Part shown: positions 34,050 through 42,769 of the stretch, in pieces
Numbering within the stretch: the first letter of the stretch is position 1
Layout: each line of letters opens with the position of its first letter
Source: Oryzomonas japonica
Lineage (GTDB): Bacteria > Desulfobacterota > Desulfuromonadia > Geobacterales > Pseudopelobacteraceae
Length of the DNA: 64,000 nucleotides
NCBI RefSeq assembly: GCF_008802365.1
Contig: NZ_VZQZ01000009.1
Coordinates: 60,185-124,184, forward strand
Reading direction: 5' to 3'
Notes under the pieces: model-generated
The model's input: only the letters and a program-made list of their open reading frames with translations
What the model was told of the DNA's origin: nothing
The model's database searches: none
Translations under genes and position numbers: made by a program

Positions 34050-34643
34050 ATGAAAAATCATTGCGAGCAGTCGAGAGGAAAAAGATTGTGGCTGGTCATT
34101 CCGTTTATTCTTCTGCTAACGGCATGTACGCCGGCACACATGGTTCTGAAACAGGACAACTTCGATATCAAAACAGTAAAACCCACTGCCGGCAAAGCGG
34201 CGTTGGTAATCGCCAGGACAACGTCATTGGGAGGGGCGATAAACTTCCACACCTATCTCGACCAGAGCATCATCGGTGTGACAAAAGGCAAAAGCTGCAT
34301 TGTTAAATACGACATCGAACCCGGAGTAAAATACCTCATTGCGAGAACAGAAAGCCTTGAAGAGGCGAAGATCAGCTTTGAGCCCGATCACATCTACTAT
34401 GTGCAGCAATCGCCACGGATGGGTTGGGTCGTCGCACGGGTCACCTTGACTCCGCTGTCGCAAGAACAGCTCTTGTCAGAGATCGGGTCGGATGGATGTA
34501 CCCTTTACGAGATGGACAGTAAGGATATGGGGGACAATTTGACAAATGATGAGTACAAGGAGGCCGTTGCTGATTATGAGCGGGAGTTGACAGAGGGGCA
34601 TCATAAAGATTTCACCGACTATAAAGGCTTTGCCGTGAAATAG
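34050..34643 (+). CDS. Hypothetical lipoprotein (DUF2846-like)
   Basis: A 197-aa protein with a basic start, a hydrophobic core and the lipobox LLTAC (Cys about 25), so probably membrane-anchored. The body has KAALVIARTTSLGGAINFHT, a beta-rich pattern like DUF2846 lipoproteins: a small ligand-like fold with YLDQSIIG and VKYDIEPGVKYLIAR. The C-terminal 40 residues are acidic and helical. AGGAGGAGC precedes the start. No partner is obvious. Confidence 0.6.
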   Translation: MKNHCEQSRGKRLWLVIPFILLLTACTPAHMVLKQDNFDIKTVKPTAGKAALVIARTTSLGGAINFHTYLDQSIIGVTKGKSCIVKYDIEPGVKYLIARTESLEEAKISFEPDHIYYVQQSPRMGWVVARVTLTPLSQEQLLSEIGSDGCTLYEMDSKDMGDNLTNDEYKEAVADYERELTEGHHKDFTDYKGFAVK

Positions 34644-34695
34644 CGGGTTTCAGGCTGCAAAGAAAGACCATTGACGGGACTTGGTTAATGCGCCC

Positions 34696-35895
34696 CTACC
34701 CCTTGAAGTGCGCCGCCACGATCCCCTGGGCCAGGTCCATGGACGAGGTGAAGGCCGGGGAGATGGGGTTCAAGACGTGGAGCGAGGCCCCGTCCGCCAC
34801 GACCATGAAATCCATGATCATCTGCTTGGTCTCCCAATCCACCAGTTGGGGCCGGATGCCGACCTTGGCGGAGGGGAGCACGTCCGTGGGGGAGAGTTCC
34901 TTTACCAGCCGGGCCGCATCCCGGTAGAAATAGGAGGGTAGGTATTTCAGCGGTTCGCTCAGGGCCACGCTGCGGAACAGGGGATTGGCCAGGAACAGGG
35001 TCAGGTCCTCCAGGGCGATGCCGAACCCCTCCCGGTCGATCCCGGCCAGGATGCCGTAGTTCTCCCGGCCGAAAGCGGGGATGGCGGTGGGGCCCAGGTA
35101 GACGTCGCCGTGGACGCTGCGGGTGAAGTGAACCCCCAGGAAGGGGTTGCGGATATCCGGCACCGGGTAGATGCTGGAATTGACCGTGAAGGGGGCCTCT
35201 TTGCGCAGCAGCCGGTAAATCCCCTTGAAGGGGATGAGGCGGAGGTTCCCGCCCACGCCGAACAGCCGGGCCACCTTGTCGCAGTAAGCGCCGGCCGCGT
35301 TGACGAAACGGCTGAAACCGATCTCCCCCTTGCCGGTCTGGGCGGTGCCGCTCCCCTCCAGCCCGGTCAGGGGGCACTCCAGGTGAAAGCGCACCCTACC
35401 GCTCTCTTCCAGGTCGTTTTTGAGGCTCTTCAGCACCGCCTTGGGGTCCACCACCGCCGTGTAGTGGGAGAACAGGGCGCGCCCCACGGTCCGGGCGTTG
35501 GGTTCGATCTCCGCCAGCTGGTGTTCGTCGATCATCTCCACCTTGGCACCGTTGGCCGTGGCCCGACTGTGGAGTTCGTCCAGCACCGGCAACTCACCGG
35601 TCGTGCGGGCCACGATCACCTTGCCGTTTTCCAGCAGGGGGAGCCCCTTTTCCTTGCAGTAGGCGCGCATCAGGAAGTTGCCGTTCAAGCACGATTTGGC
35701 CTTGAGGCTGTCGGGGGAATAGTAGATCCCGGCATGGAGGACGCCGCTGTTGCGCCCCGAGGCGTGCCTGCCCAACTCCGGCTCCTTGTCGATGATCACG
35801 ATGTCGCCGTATCCGGCCCGGACCAGTTCCCGCGCAATGGTCAGCCCGATGATCCCCGCCCCCACAATCAGGATTTCCGCCTTGTCCAGTTGCAT
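34696..35895 (-). CDS. lhgO: L-2-hydroxyglutarate oxidase/dehydrogenase
   Basis: A 399-aa FAD enzyme of the DAO family that oxidises L-2-hydroxyglutarate to 2-oxoglutarate, passing electrons to O2 or quinone. The dinucleotide motif ILIVGAGIIGLTIARELV is at the N-terminus, then SGRNSGVLHAGIYY, characteristic of LhgO, and the C-terminal GIRPQL. The ATG at 35895 follows GGGGGCTGG; another ATG lies eight codons upstream. It is the last gene of the PilZ/kinase/regulator/transport operon. Confidence 0.9.
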   Translation of the reverse strand: MQLDKAEILIVGAGIIGLTIARELVRAGYGDIVIIDKEPELGRHASGRNSGVLHAGIYYSPDSLKAKSCLNGNFLMRAYCKEKGLPLLENGKVIVARTTGELPVLDELHSRATANGAKVEMIDEHQLAEIEPNARTVGRALFSHYTAVVDPKAVLKSLKNDLEESGRVRFHLECPLTGLEGSGTAQTGKGEIGFSRFVNAAGAYCDKVARLFGVGGNLRLIPFKGIYRLLRKEAPFTVNSSIYPVPDIRNPFLGVHFTRSVHGDVYLGPTAIPAFGRENYGILAGIDREGFGIALEDLTLFLANPLFRSVALSEPLKYLPSYFYRDAARLVKELSPTDVLPSAKVGIRPQLVDWETKQMIMDFMVVADGASLHVLNPISPAFTSSMDLAQGIVAAHFKG

Positions 35896-35931
35896 ATCCA
35901 GCCCCCTTTGCACCGGCATCGCTTTGCCTCT

Positions 35932-36453
35932 TCAGGATTTGGTTTCAGACCGGGGTGTCACGAATACGATGGCCAGGGCGGTGACGGAGCCGATGCACGC
36001 CTCGCCGAAACGCAACACCGCATTCATGGCCGGGTTAAGCGTAGGATTCATGTGCGAAATCACCATGATGACCGCCACGGTTATGGCGGCGAGACGACTG
36101 TGTTCCGGTACCTTCAGGATCTGGCACAGCGCAATGGTCACGCCGATGGATATGGCCATGCCGACCGGACTGAAGGGCATAAAGGAGAGATACAGCCCGC
36201 TGACGAACGCGCCGATGAAGGTTCCGAGCACCCGGAGCCCTGCCGACGTCCAGGTGTCGCGGGTCGTGGCCTGGAGCACCACCAGCCCGGAGATGAGGGA
36301 CCACAGCCCCCCCATGCTCGCCGACTCGCCGTGGAAGATGCCGGTGGAGTATTCCCCGCAGGGGTAGGCAACCAGGCAGACCACGGCATTTTGCAGAACC
36401 GTGAATACCCCGAACCTGTGGAACAGTGTCGTTATCGTTTCCTTGTCTATCAT
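35932..36453 (-). CDS. Small FUSC/aromatic-acid-exporter-like membrane protein
   Basis: A 173-aa protein with about five membrane helices. It resembles the N-terminal membrane half of FUSC or DUF939 proteins: STGIFHGESASMGGLWSLIS, then RVLGTFIGAFVSGLYL. The soluble C-terminal domain of full FUSC proteins is missing, but the gene ends cleanly, so it may be a natural short form. The ATG at 36453 follows AGGTG. It lies between DUF1634 and lhgO in the same operon. Confidence 0.7.
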   Translation of the reverse strand: MIDKETITTLFHRFGVFTVLQNAVVCLVAYPCGEYSTGIFHGESASMGGLWSLISGLVVLQATTRDTWTSAGLRVLGTFIGAFVSGLYLSFMPFSPVGMAISIGVTIALCQILKVPEHSRLAAITVAVIMVISHMNPTLNPAMNAVLRFGEACIGSVTALAIVFVTPRSETKS

Positions 36454-36491
36454 GGGGTCACCTGATACATGGTTACTGAAGGCACGGGACA

Positions 36492-36818
36492 CTACCCTCC
36501 ATGCTCATGCCCCAGCAGGATGCCGGCGACGATGGAGCAGAGCACCACCAGGCAGAAGAAGGCGAAGCGCCAATCCTTTTCCCGGGCAAAGATCACCCCC
36601 GCCACCATCACCCGCATGATCGGCGTTGCCAGAAGCGCCAGCAGGCCGGCGGTGATCAGGCGCGGGCCAACCACCGCATGCCCCCCCAGCAGCATAGCAC
36701 CGATGCCAAGGGCCAGGAGGATGGCGGCGATGATGGAGCCGATGCGCAACAGGCGCGCCAGGACCAGTTCGATCGGCTCGTGGGGAGACGGGGTCTCGTG
36801 GTGCGTTTCGGTCGTCAT
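36492..36818 (-). CDS. DUF1634 membrane protein
   Basis: A 108-aa protein with three hydrophobic segments (about 28-48, 53-77, 86-102) after a polar start containing ELVLARLLRIGSIIAAILL. DUF1634 genes commonly sit beside TauE/SafE permeases and probably encode an accessory subunit. Here the start overlaps the permease stop as ATGA, supporting that pairing. Confidence 0.85.
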   Translation of the reverse strand: MTTETHHETPSPHEPIELVLARLLRIGSIIAAILLALGIGAMLLGGHAVVGPRLITAGLLALLATPIMRVMVAGVIFAREKDWRFAFFCLVVLCSIVAGILLGHEHGG

Positions 36819-37618
36819 CCCTTTACCCCCCGATAGATCATCTCGATGGCCGTGTAGACGATCAGCGGGATGAAGAGCTTGCGGATGGTGGAGGTTTTCA
36901 GCCGGACCATCAGCCGGGCGCCCACTACCGCCCCCAGCAGCACCCCCAGCACCACCGGCCCGGCCACCAGCGGTTTGACGTCGCCCCGGGCGAAATAGAC
37001 CACCGCGCCGGAGGCCGCCGTGACCCCGATCATGAAGTTGGAGGTGGCGGTGGAGGCCTTGAACGGCATGCGCATGACCTGGTCCATGGCCGGAACCTTG
37101 AAGATGCCGGCGCCGATGCCCAGAAGCCCGGCGGCGGCCCCGGAGAAATACATGAGGACCAGCCCGGGGAGGGTCCGGGTGACCTGGTACTCCACCCTTT
37201 TGCCCAGCATGCGGTCGTAGTAGGAGCCGGCAAGGTTCAGCTTTCGCGACAGGCGGTCGGGCACGACCTCGCCCGGCAGTTCGGCCTTGCGGGTCCTGAA
37301 CATATTGTAGCCCGAATAGGCCAGAAGCAGGCCGAACAGGATGTACAGGAAGCGCTGGTGCAGGTAGCCGGCGATCAGAGCCCCGCTCAGGGCCCCGGCG
37401 GAGGTGCCCATCTCCAGCCACATGGCCACCCGGGTATTGGTCAGCCGGTCGCGCAGAAAGGCCACCGCGGCGCCGGTGGAGGTGGCGATGATGGAGACCG
37501 TGGAGGCGGCCACGGCCGTGCGCATGGACACGCCGAACAGGATGGTCAAGGCGGGGACGATGATGATGCCGCCGCCGAGCCCCAGGACCGAACCGACGAT
37601 CCCGGCCCCGATGGCCAT
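36815..37618 (-). CDS. TauE/SafE-family anion permease
   Basis: A 267-aa membrane protein with seven or eight helices and the family repeat GLGGGIIIVPALTILFGVSMR and, in the second half, GIGAGIFKVPAMDQVMRMP. Members export or import sulfite, sulfoacetate or related anions. The best ribosome site (AAGGAG) is placed for an ATT codon at 37651 or CTG at 37648, eleven and ten codons upstream in frame, so the true start may be non-ATG. It directly follows the sigma-54 regulator gene, which may control it. Confidence 0.88.
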   Translation of the reverse strand: MAIGAGIVGSVLGLGGGIIIVPALTILFGVSMRTAVAASTVSIIATSTGAAVAFLRDRLTNTRVAMWLEMGTSAGALSGALIAGYLHQRFLYILFGLLLAYSGYNMFRTRKAELPGEVVPDRLSRKLNLAGSYYDRMLGKRVEYQVTRTLPGLVLMYFSGAAAGLLGIGAGIFKVPAMDQVMRMPFKASTATSNFMIGVTAASGAVVYFARGDVKPLVAGPVVLGVLLGAVVGARLMVRLKTSTIRKLFIPLIVYTAIEMIYRGVKG

Positions 37619-37675
37619 GACGAATATCTCGATGGTGGTGGTGAGCAGAATGGCTGTTCTCCTTTGTTCTTACGT

Positions 37676-39097
37676 TTAGCCCGGCTGCCGCATCTTCAGG
37701 CGCTTGGAGAGCGCCGGCTGGGATATGCCCAGAAGCCGCGCGGCCAGGGTCTGGTTGCCGTTGGCCCGGTCCAGCGCCTCCATGACCAGAAAGGCGGCGG
37801 CATCGCTGAACGTGGGCAGTTCGTCGAACCCGGCAAAGGGGTTCTGCCGGGCCGCCGGGGCGACCGTCCCCCCCCCGCCCTGCCTCTGGGAGCGTTCCAC
37901 GGCCTTGATGAACGACTCCATGGAGAGCATCCGGTCCCGGTGCACGCTGACGGCGTCGTAGATCATGGCCTTGAGTTCCCGCACATTGCCGGGGAAGGTG
38001 TAGGTGGCGAGGAACTGCGCCAAACCCTTTGGCGGGGTCGGCTTCTTCTTGCCCAAGGCCCGGGCCGCCTCCTCCAGAAAGTGGTCCAGCAGCAGGGGGA
38101 TGTCCCCGCGCCGTTCCCGCAGCGGCGGCACATGGAGATGGTGGGTCCGCAGCCGGTAGTACAGGTCCCGGCGGAAGGTCCCCGCCGTCTCCTTGGCCGC
38201 CAGGTCCTGATGGGTGGCGACGACGATGCGGGCCTTGAGCCGCTTCGGCAGGTCGCACCCCAGGGGGAAATACTCCCCCTCCTGGAGCAGCCGCAGCAGC
38301 TTCACCTGGGAGGGGATGCTCAGGTCGCCGATCTCGTCCAGAAACAGGGTGCCGTCGGCGGCCTCCTCCACCATGCCGCGCCGCACCTGCTCGGCGCCGG
38401 TAAAGGCCCCCCGCACGTGGCCGAACAGGGTGTCGGCGAAAACCGTATCGTCCAGCCCGGCAACGTTGACCGTCACCAGCTTGCCCCGGCAACCGCTCAG
38501 GGCGTGGACGGCGCGGGCGACCAGTTCCTTGCCGACGCCGCTCTCGCCGGTGATCAGAAGCGGCTGGGGGCTTCGGGCCACCGCTTCCGCATAGGTGAAG
38601 ACCGCCTGCATAGCCCGGTCGTTGGTGACGATGGCGCTGAAGGCCTCGGGATGCCGGACCTCGGGCGAACCGAACCGGCTAGCCATCTCCCGGTGATCCC
38701 GCTGCAACTCCTGCATGCGCACGGCCCGAAGCACGCCGTTCACCATGCGGTCATCATCGTCGGTCTTCACAAAATAGTCGAACGCTCCCCGGCGCATGCA
38801 GTTGACGGCGGTCTCCACCTGGTTCAGGCCGCTGATGACGATGGAGGCGATCTCGGGATGGCGCTCGGCGATCCGCTCCAGAAGCTCTTCCCCCGACAGA
38901 TGCGGCATGGTGAGGTCCAGCAGCACCAGGCCGATCTGGCCCTGGTCCAGGATGGCCATGACCTGGCGGCTATCGTTGCAGGTGGCGATATTGGTGATGC
39001 CGGCGCAGGACTCCAGGGTCAGGGAGAGGGAACTGAGCCAGTCCGGCTCGTCGTCCACCAGGAGGATGCCGAAATCGGGATACAGGGGCTCGCTCAC
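37676..39097 (-). CDS. Sigma-54-dependent response regulator
   Basis: A 473-aa NtrC-like activator. The receiver domain has its Asp in LVLLDLTMPHLSG and Lys in YFVKTD. The AAA+ domain has Walker A GESGVGKE, the sigma-54 contact loop GAFTGA and Walker B GTLFLDEIGDL. A Fis-type helix-turn-helix closes it (NQTLAARLLGISQPALSKRL). The GTG start at 39097 overlaps the kinase stop (GTGA), so it is translated with its kinase. It likely activates the transport genes downstream or a target elsewhere. Confidence 0.93.
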   Translation of the reverse strand: MSEPLYPDFGILLVDDEPDWLSSLSLTLESCAGITNIATCNDSRQVMAILDQGQIGLVLLDLTMPHLSGEELLERIAERHPEIASIVISGLNQVETAVNCMRRGAFDYFVKTDDDDRMVNGVLRAVRMQELQRDHREMASRFGSPEVRHPEAFSAIVTNDRAMQAVFTYAEAVARSPQPLLITGESGVGKELVARAVHALSGCRGKLVTVNVAGLDDTVFADTLFGHVRGAFTGAEQVRRGMVEEAADGTLFLDEIGDLSIPSQVKLLRLLQEGEYFPLGCDLPKRLKARIVVATHQDLAAKETAGTFRRDLYYRLRTHHLHVPPLRERRGDIPLLLDHFLEEAARALGKKKPTPPKGLAQFLATYTFPGNVRELKAMIYDAVSVHRDRMLSMESFIKAVERSQRQGGGGTVAPAARQNPFAGFDELPTFSDAAAFLVMEALDRANGNQTLAARLLGISQPALSKRLKMRQPG

Positions 39098-40881
39098 GTT
39101 ACGTTCTCCTTCCGGTACTCGGGCAGGGTCAGGGTGACGGTGGTCCCGCTGCCCGGGGTCGAATCGAACTCCAGGGTGCCGCCGTGCTCCTTGACGATCC
39201 CGGCCGATACGGAGAGACCGAGGCCGGTCCCGCCCATGTCCCGCTTGGTAGTGAAAAACGGGTCGGTCAGGCGCGACAGGTGCTCGGGGGAGATGCCGCT
39301 CCCCTCGTCCCGCAGGCGGAAGATGACTGCACCGCGGGAGGCATCGTACAGGGTGGCGAGTTCGATGCCCCGCCCGGTATCCGGCAACGCCTGGCAGGCG
39401 TTGATGATCAGATTTACCAGCACCTGCTCGATGCGCTGGGCATTGCCCCGGACCGTGGGGAGCCCCTCGGCATACTCGGTGCTGAAACGGCTGGTCGCCT
39501 TGCGGATGGAGGGTTCGACCAGCCGGACGGCCGCCTGGGCCACGGCGTTGAGGTCGATGGTGTCGTTGGAGGCGGTATCGTCGCGCCGGGCAAAATCCTT
39601 CAGGTCGTCCACGATCCGCTTGATGCGCTTGCCCGCTTCCTGGAGCTTTTCCAGGCTGCGGGGCATCTCCTCCCGCATGCGCGAATAGCGGAGCCCGCCG
39701 CAGGTGAAATCGCCGTTTTCCTGATAGTACCGTTCCAGCACCTTGGAGGCGTCCTGGAAAAACCGCCTGAGGATCGGCACCTCCAGCAGGATCAGGCCGG
39801 TGGGGTTGTTGATCTCGTGGGCCACGCCCGACACCAGGACCCCCAGGGCGGCCATCTTGTCCGCCTGGACCAGTTGCTGCTGGTTGAGGAGCAACTCCTC
39901 CTCGGCATGGCGCCGCTCGGCGATCTCCCGGGTCAGATCGGCGGTGCGCAGGGCAACCTGGCGGTGCAGGGTGCGGGACCAGAGGGCAAAACCGCCCAAC
40001 AGGAGCACCAGCGGAATCCCTACGATGGCGGCGTACCGGGTGACGGTGGCCCATTCCACGCGGTTCGGCTCCAGCACGCCGAGCCACTTTTCATAGATGG
40101 CCTGGTATTGCCCGGTCTTCCTGAGGATAGCCAGCCCTTCGTTGAAGCGGGAGATCAGCTCCTCATTGCCCCGGTTCACGGCATAACAATAGCGGTGGGT
40201 GGCCACGTTGCGCACCACCGGAATCAGGTTGGTCAGTTTCAGTTCGCGGATGATGTACATCCCCGGCACGATGGCGACGATGGCGAAGTCGGTCTTGCCC
40301 GCGGCCAGAAGACGCAGGGCGTCGGCCGGCGTAGCGGTCAGGATCAGCTTGCCGCTGAACCCCTTTTTGACCAGATAGTCGTGCATGATCCCGCCCCGGT
40401 GAACCGCCACCACCTTCCCTTCGATCTCGTCGAAGGTGTTGATCATGGGGGACTCCCGGCGGGCGAATATGGCGTGATTCACGATGGTGTGGGGGAGGGA
40501 GAAATCCACCTCGCGGGAGCGCTCCTCCGAGTAGGACATCCCCTGGAGCACGTCGACCTTTCCGGTCTGAAGGGCAGTGCGCACCTCCGCCCAGCCGGTA
40601 AGCCGGAATTCGACCTTCATCCCCATGACGTCGGCAATGGCGCGGGTCAACTCCACGTTATAGCCCGAGGGCTGGCCGTTCTTGTCGATGAACTCGTAGG
40701 GGGGGTACTCCCGGTCCCCGCCGACGATGATCACCTTCTGGGGAGTGCCCTGGAGCGTATCGGCCAGGGCGGCGCCGGAAAGCAGGCAGGCGACGGCCGC
40801 CATAGCCATGAAGAGCGTGGCGGCAAACCTGGATAAGAAGGGCATACCGTTGCGCGATGTTATTACTTTTCCCAAGGTCAC
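39094..40881 (-). CDS. Sensor histidine kinase with periplasmic solute-binding domain
   Basis: A 595-aa kinase. A signal/anchor segment is followed by a SBP_bac_3-type binding domain (about 50-280; EYPPYEFIDKNGQPSGYNVE), as in amino-acid-binding sensors. A membrane helix (about 295-315) and a coiled region lead to the H box SGVAHEINNPTG and a full ATPase domain ending GTGLGLSVSAGIV. The GTG at 40881, four bases after the PilZ stop with GGAG upstream, is the likely start; an ATG at 40845 would still leave a signal peptide. It pairs with the following sigma-54 regulator. Confidence 0.92.
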   Translation of the reverse strand: MTLGKVITSRNGMPFLSRFAATLFMAMAAVACLLSGAALADTLQGTPQKVIIVGGDREYPPYEFIDKNGQPSGYNVELTRAIADVMGMKVEFRLTGWAEVRTALQTGKVDVLQGMSYSEERSREVDFSLPHTIVNHAIFARRESPMINTFDEIEGKVVAVHRGGIMHDYLVKKGFSGKLILTATPADALRLLAAGKTDFAIVAIVPGMYIIRELKLTNLIPVVRNVATHRYCYAVNRGNEELISRFNEGLAILRKTGQYQAIYEKWLGVLEPNRVEWATVTRYAAIVGIPLVLLLGGFALWSRTLHRQVALRTADLTREIAERRHAEEELLLNQQQLVQADKMAALGVLVSGVAHEINNPTGLILLEVPILRRFFQDASKVLERYYQENGDFTCGGLRYSRMREEMPRSLEKLQEAGKRIKRIVDDLKDFARRDDTASNDTIDLNAVAQAAVRLVEPSIRKATSRFSTEYAEGLPTVRGNAQRIEQVLVNLIINACQALPDTGRGIELATLYDASRGAVIFRLRDEGSGISPEHLSRLTDPFFTTKRDMGGTGLGLSVSAGIVKEHGGTLEFDSTPGSGTTVTLTLPEYRKENVT

Positions 40882-40885
40882 GTCG

Positions 40886-41284
40886 TCATCTCCAGCGGCC
40901 CCGGTCCGTATTGATCCCCAGGCGGGTGTACAGACGGGAGGAGCCCTTGCCGCCCGCCATCTCTTCCTGAGCCGCCCGCCCCACAATGGCCGCCAGGGCG
41001 GTTTCCAGGGCGGCATCCGGCTCGACAAACCGCAGGCCGACCAGGCCAAACCCATAGTGGATGATCTGGGCTGCCACATCGAGCGGGGGGAGACCGTCGC
41101 CCTGCTGCAGCGTCAGCACGCACCGTTCTCCCTGGCGGACCACATCACAGGCAGCGTCGTCCGAACTGACCAGCGCCCCGTGCAGGGAAATATTTTCAAC
41201 ATAACAGGGGAAACGCTGGCTTTGGTACTGCAACACCCCATTGGCCACAAAAACGATCCGGCGGGACGATCTCTTTTCGCGCAT
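40886..41284 (-). CDS. PilZ-domain protein
   Basis: A 132-aa protein with the cyclic di-GMP-binding signature: RxxxR as RSSRR near residue 6 and (D/N)xSxxG as NISLHG near 33, then VGLRF. About 40 extra C-terminal residues are of unknown role. The ATG at 41284 follows AAAGGG. As first gene of the operon with the kinase and regulator, it could couple cyclic di-GMP to their signalling. Confidence 0.82.
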   Translation of the reverse strand: MREKRSSRRIVFVANGVLQYQSQRFPCYVENISLHGALVSSDDAACDVVRQGERCVLTLQQGDGLPPLDVAAQIIHYGFGLVGLRFVEPDAALETALAAIVGRAAQEEMAGGKGSSRLYTRLGINTDRGRWR

Positions 41285-41520
41285 AAGATTGGCCCTTTCG
41301 CGACACACATTCACACCGGTTCAACCACGCATGGCTTCAGTTTCTCATAAAATCAGGACAAGGACAATAAATTGGTTATGCCACCTTTCCACGGCGGGAT
41401 GCGGTCACACCACGGCCACGGGGGATGGTGAACGGCGACGCAAAGAACAATGGCCGCCATGGCCGCAATCTGCTATAGTTTGGGGGCACGGGTGGTCATG
41501 CACGACGATAGGGGGTTGAT

Positions 41521-41865
41521 ATGCTGAGGATTGCGTTGGTAGTGGCGCTGCTCGCGTCTTCAAGCGGAGCGTATGCCCTGGGCAACAACGACCTGGTTCA
41601 GTTGAATCTGCGGGGAGCCCGGCAGCAGGCGCAGCAGCAACCGGATCTGGTAGAACTGCTTCAGCCGGCGCAACAGGCCAGGCTGTGGCAGGAGGACGCT
41701 GTGCAGGAGTTGGTGTGGCAACAGCAACGGCGGCAGTTCAGCCAGGAACGTTACCGGCAGGAAGTGCTCCTGGAACAGCAGCGCCATAAGGACACCTTCA
41801 GGATCGAGGAAGAGCGGCTGCGGGGTATCATGATCCAACGGGAACAAACTCCGCTGTTTCAGTAA
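41521..41865 (+). CDS. Small secreted Gln-rich protein
   Basis: A 114-aa protein with a clear signal peptide (MLRIALVVALLASSSGAYA). The mature chain is rich in Gln, Glu and Arg and almost certainly helical or coiled-coil (RRQFSQERYRQEVLLEQQ). No family recognised; periplasmic location likely. It is a single gene, convergent with the SDR gene. Confidence 0.6.
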   Translation: MLRIALVVALLASSSGAYALGNNDLVQLNLRGARQQAQQQPDLVELLQPAQQARLWQEDAVQELVWQQQRRQFSQERYRQEVLLEQQRHKDTFRIEEERLRGIMIQREQTPLFQ

Positions 41866-41930
41866 GGCCGGGCAGGATGGCGTACCCGCCCGAAGAAACG
41901 ATTCCCGACTGAGGCGCTCCCCTGCACCCA

Positions 41931-42704
41931 CTAGGGGACGTAGATCATCTTGCGGGTCATCCCGCCATCCACGATAAAATTCTGGCCGGTGATGAACCCG
42001 GCCTGGGGCGAGACCAGATAGGCCACCATCCCGGCGATATCCTCGGGCCGCCCGACACGCCCCGCCGGATGTTGACCGTGATCCTCCGGGCGCAGTTCCG
42101 GCGCCGTGCGTTTGCCGCTCTTTTTCCAGTCGTCCACGGCGATCCACCCGGGGCTGACGCAGTTGACCCGGATGTGCGGCCCCAGGCTGACGGCCAGGGC
42201 ATGGGTCAGGGCCACGAGCCCACCTTTGCTGGCGGAATAGGCCTCCGTATCGGCTTCGGACTGGAGGGCCCGGGTCGAGGCGATGTTGACGATGGCCCCC
42301 CCAGCGCTCCGCAGGGCCGGCACCGCGTGCTTGGCGCAGAGAAACGCCCCGGTGAGGTTGGTCCCCAGGACCCGGTTCCACTCCGAGAGTTCCAGCAGTT
42401 CCACCGGGCCGGGAGGCGAACTGCCGTGACCCGCATTGTTGATGAGGGCGTCCAGGCGGCCGAAGCGGGAGAGCGTCTGGTCCAGCGCCCCTACCACCGC
42501 CGCTTCGTCGGCCACGTCCAGCGTCACGGCAAGCACATCCCCCAGGGAGCCGAACTCCCCGGCCGTTTCCTGGGCCGCCGCTGCGTCCCTGTCGGCGATG
42601 ACCACTGCCATCCCCTCTTCCAGCAACCGCTTGGCGATCCCCTTGCCGATCCCCTGACCGCCCCCGGTCACCAGCGCCACCCTACCGGCGGTTTGTTGTG
42701 TCAT
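41931..42704 (-). CDS. Short-chain dehydrogenase/reductase
   Basis: A 257-aa classical SDR. The NAD(P) motif TGGGQGIG is at residues 13-20, NNAG near 89-92, catalytic Ser143, Tyr156 and Lys160 (YSASK). The acidic D38 region (VVIADRD) favours NAD. The C-terminus GQNFIVDGGMTRKMIYVP is typical. The substrate is not deducible; glucose/3-oxoacyl-type names in databases would be by homology only. Stand-alone gene. Confidence 0.9.
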   Translation of the reverse strand: MTQQTAGRVALVTGGGQGIGKGIAKRLLEEGMAVVIADRDAAAAQETAGEFGSLGDVLAVTLDVADEAAVVGALDQTLSRFGRLDALINNAGHGSSPPGPVELLELSEWNRVLGTNLTGAFLCAKHAVPALRSAGGAIVNIASTRALQSEADTEAYSASKGGLVALTHALAVSLGPHIRVNCVSPGWIAVDDWKKSGKRTAPELRPEDHGQHPAGRVGRPEDIAGMVAYLVSPQAGFITGQNFIVDGGMTRKMIYVP

Positions 42705-42769
42705 GCCGCGTCTCCTGAAGTGTCTTGAAAATTACGATAAAATCGTGCCGGACCATGGCGGAGCGCCCC

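Noticed and set aside
35932-36453. Truncated pseudogene of a FUSC pump
   Set aside because: It has its own ribosome site, a clean reading frame and a natural stop within a compact operon, so a short form is more likely.
36492-38492. A 666-residue minus-strand frame spanning the permease and the sigma-54 gene
   Set aside because: Only its last 108 codons (DUF1634) are coding; the rest is an out-of-frame reading of TauE/SafE and the regulator.
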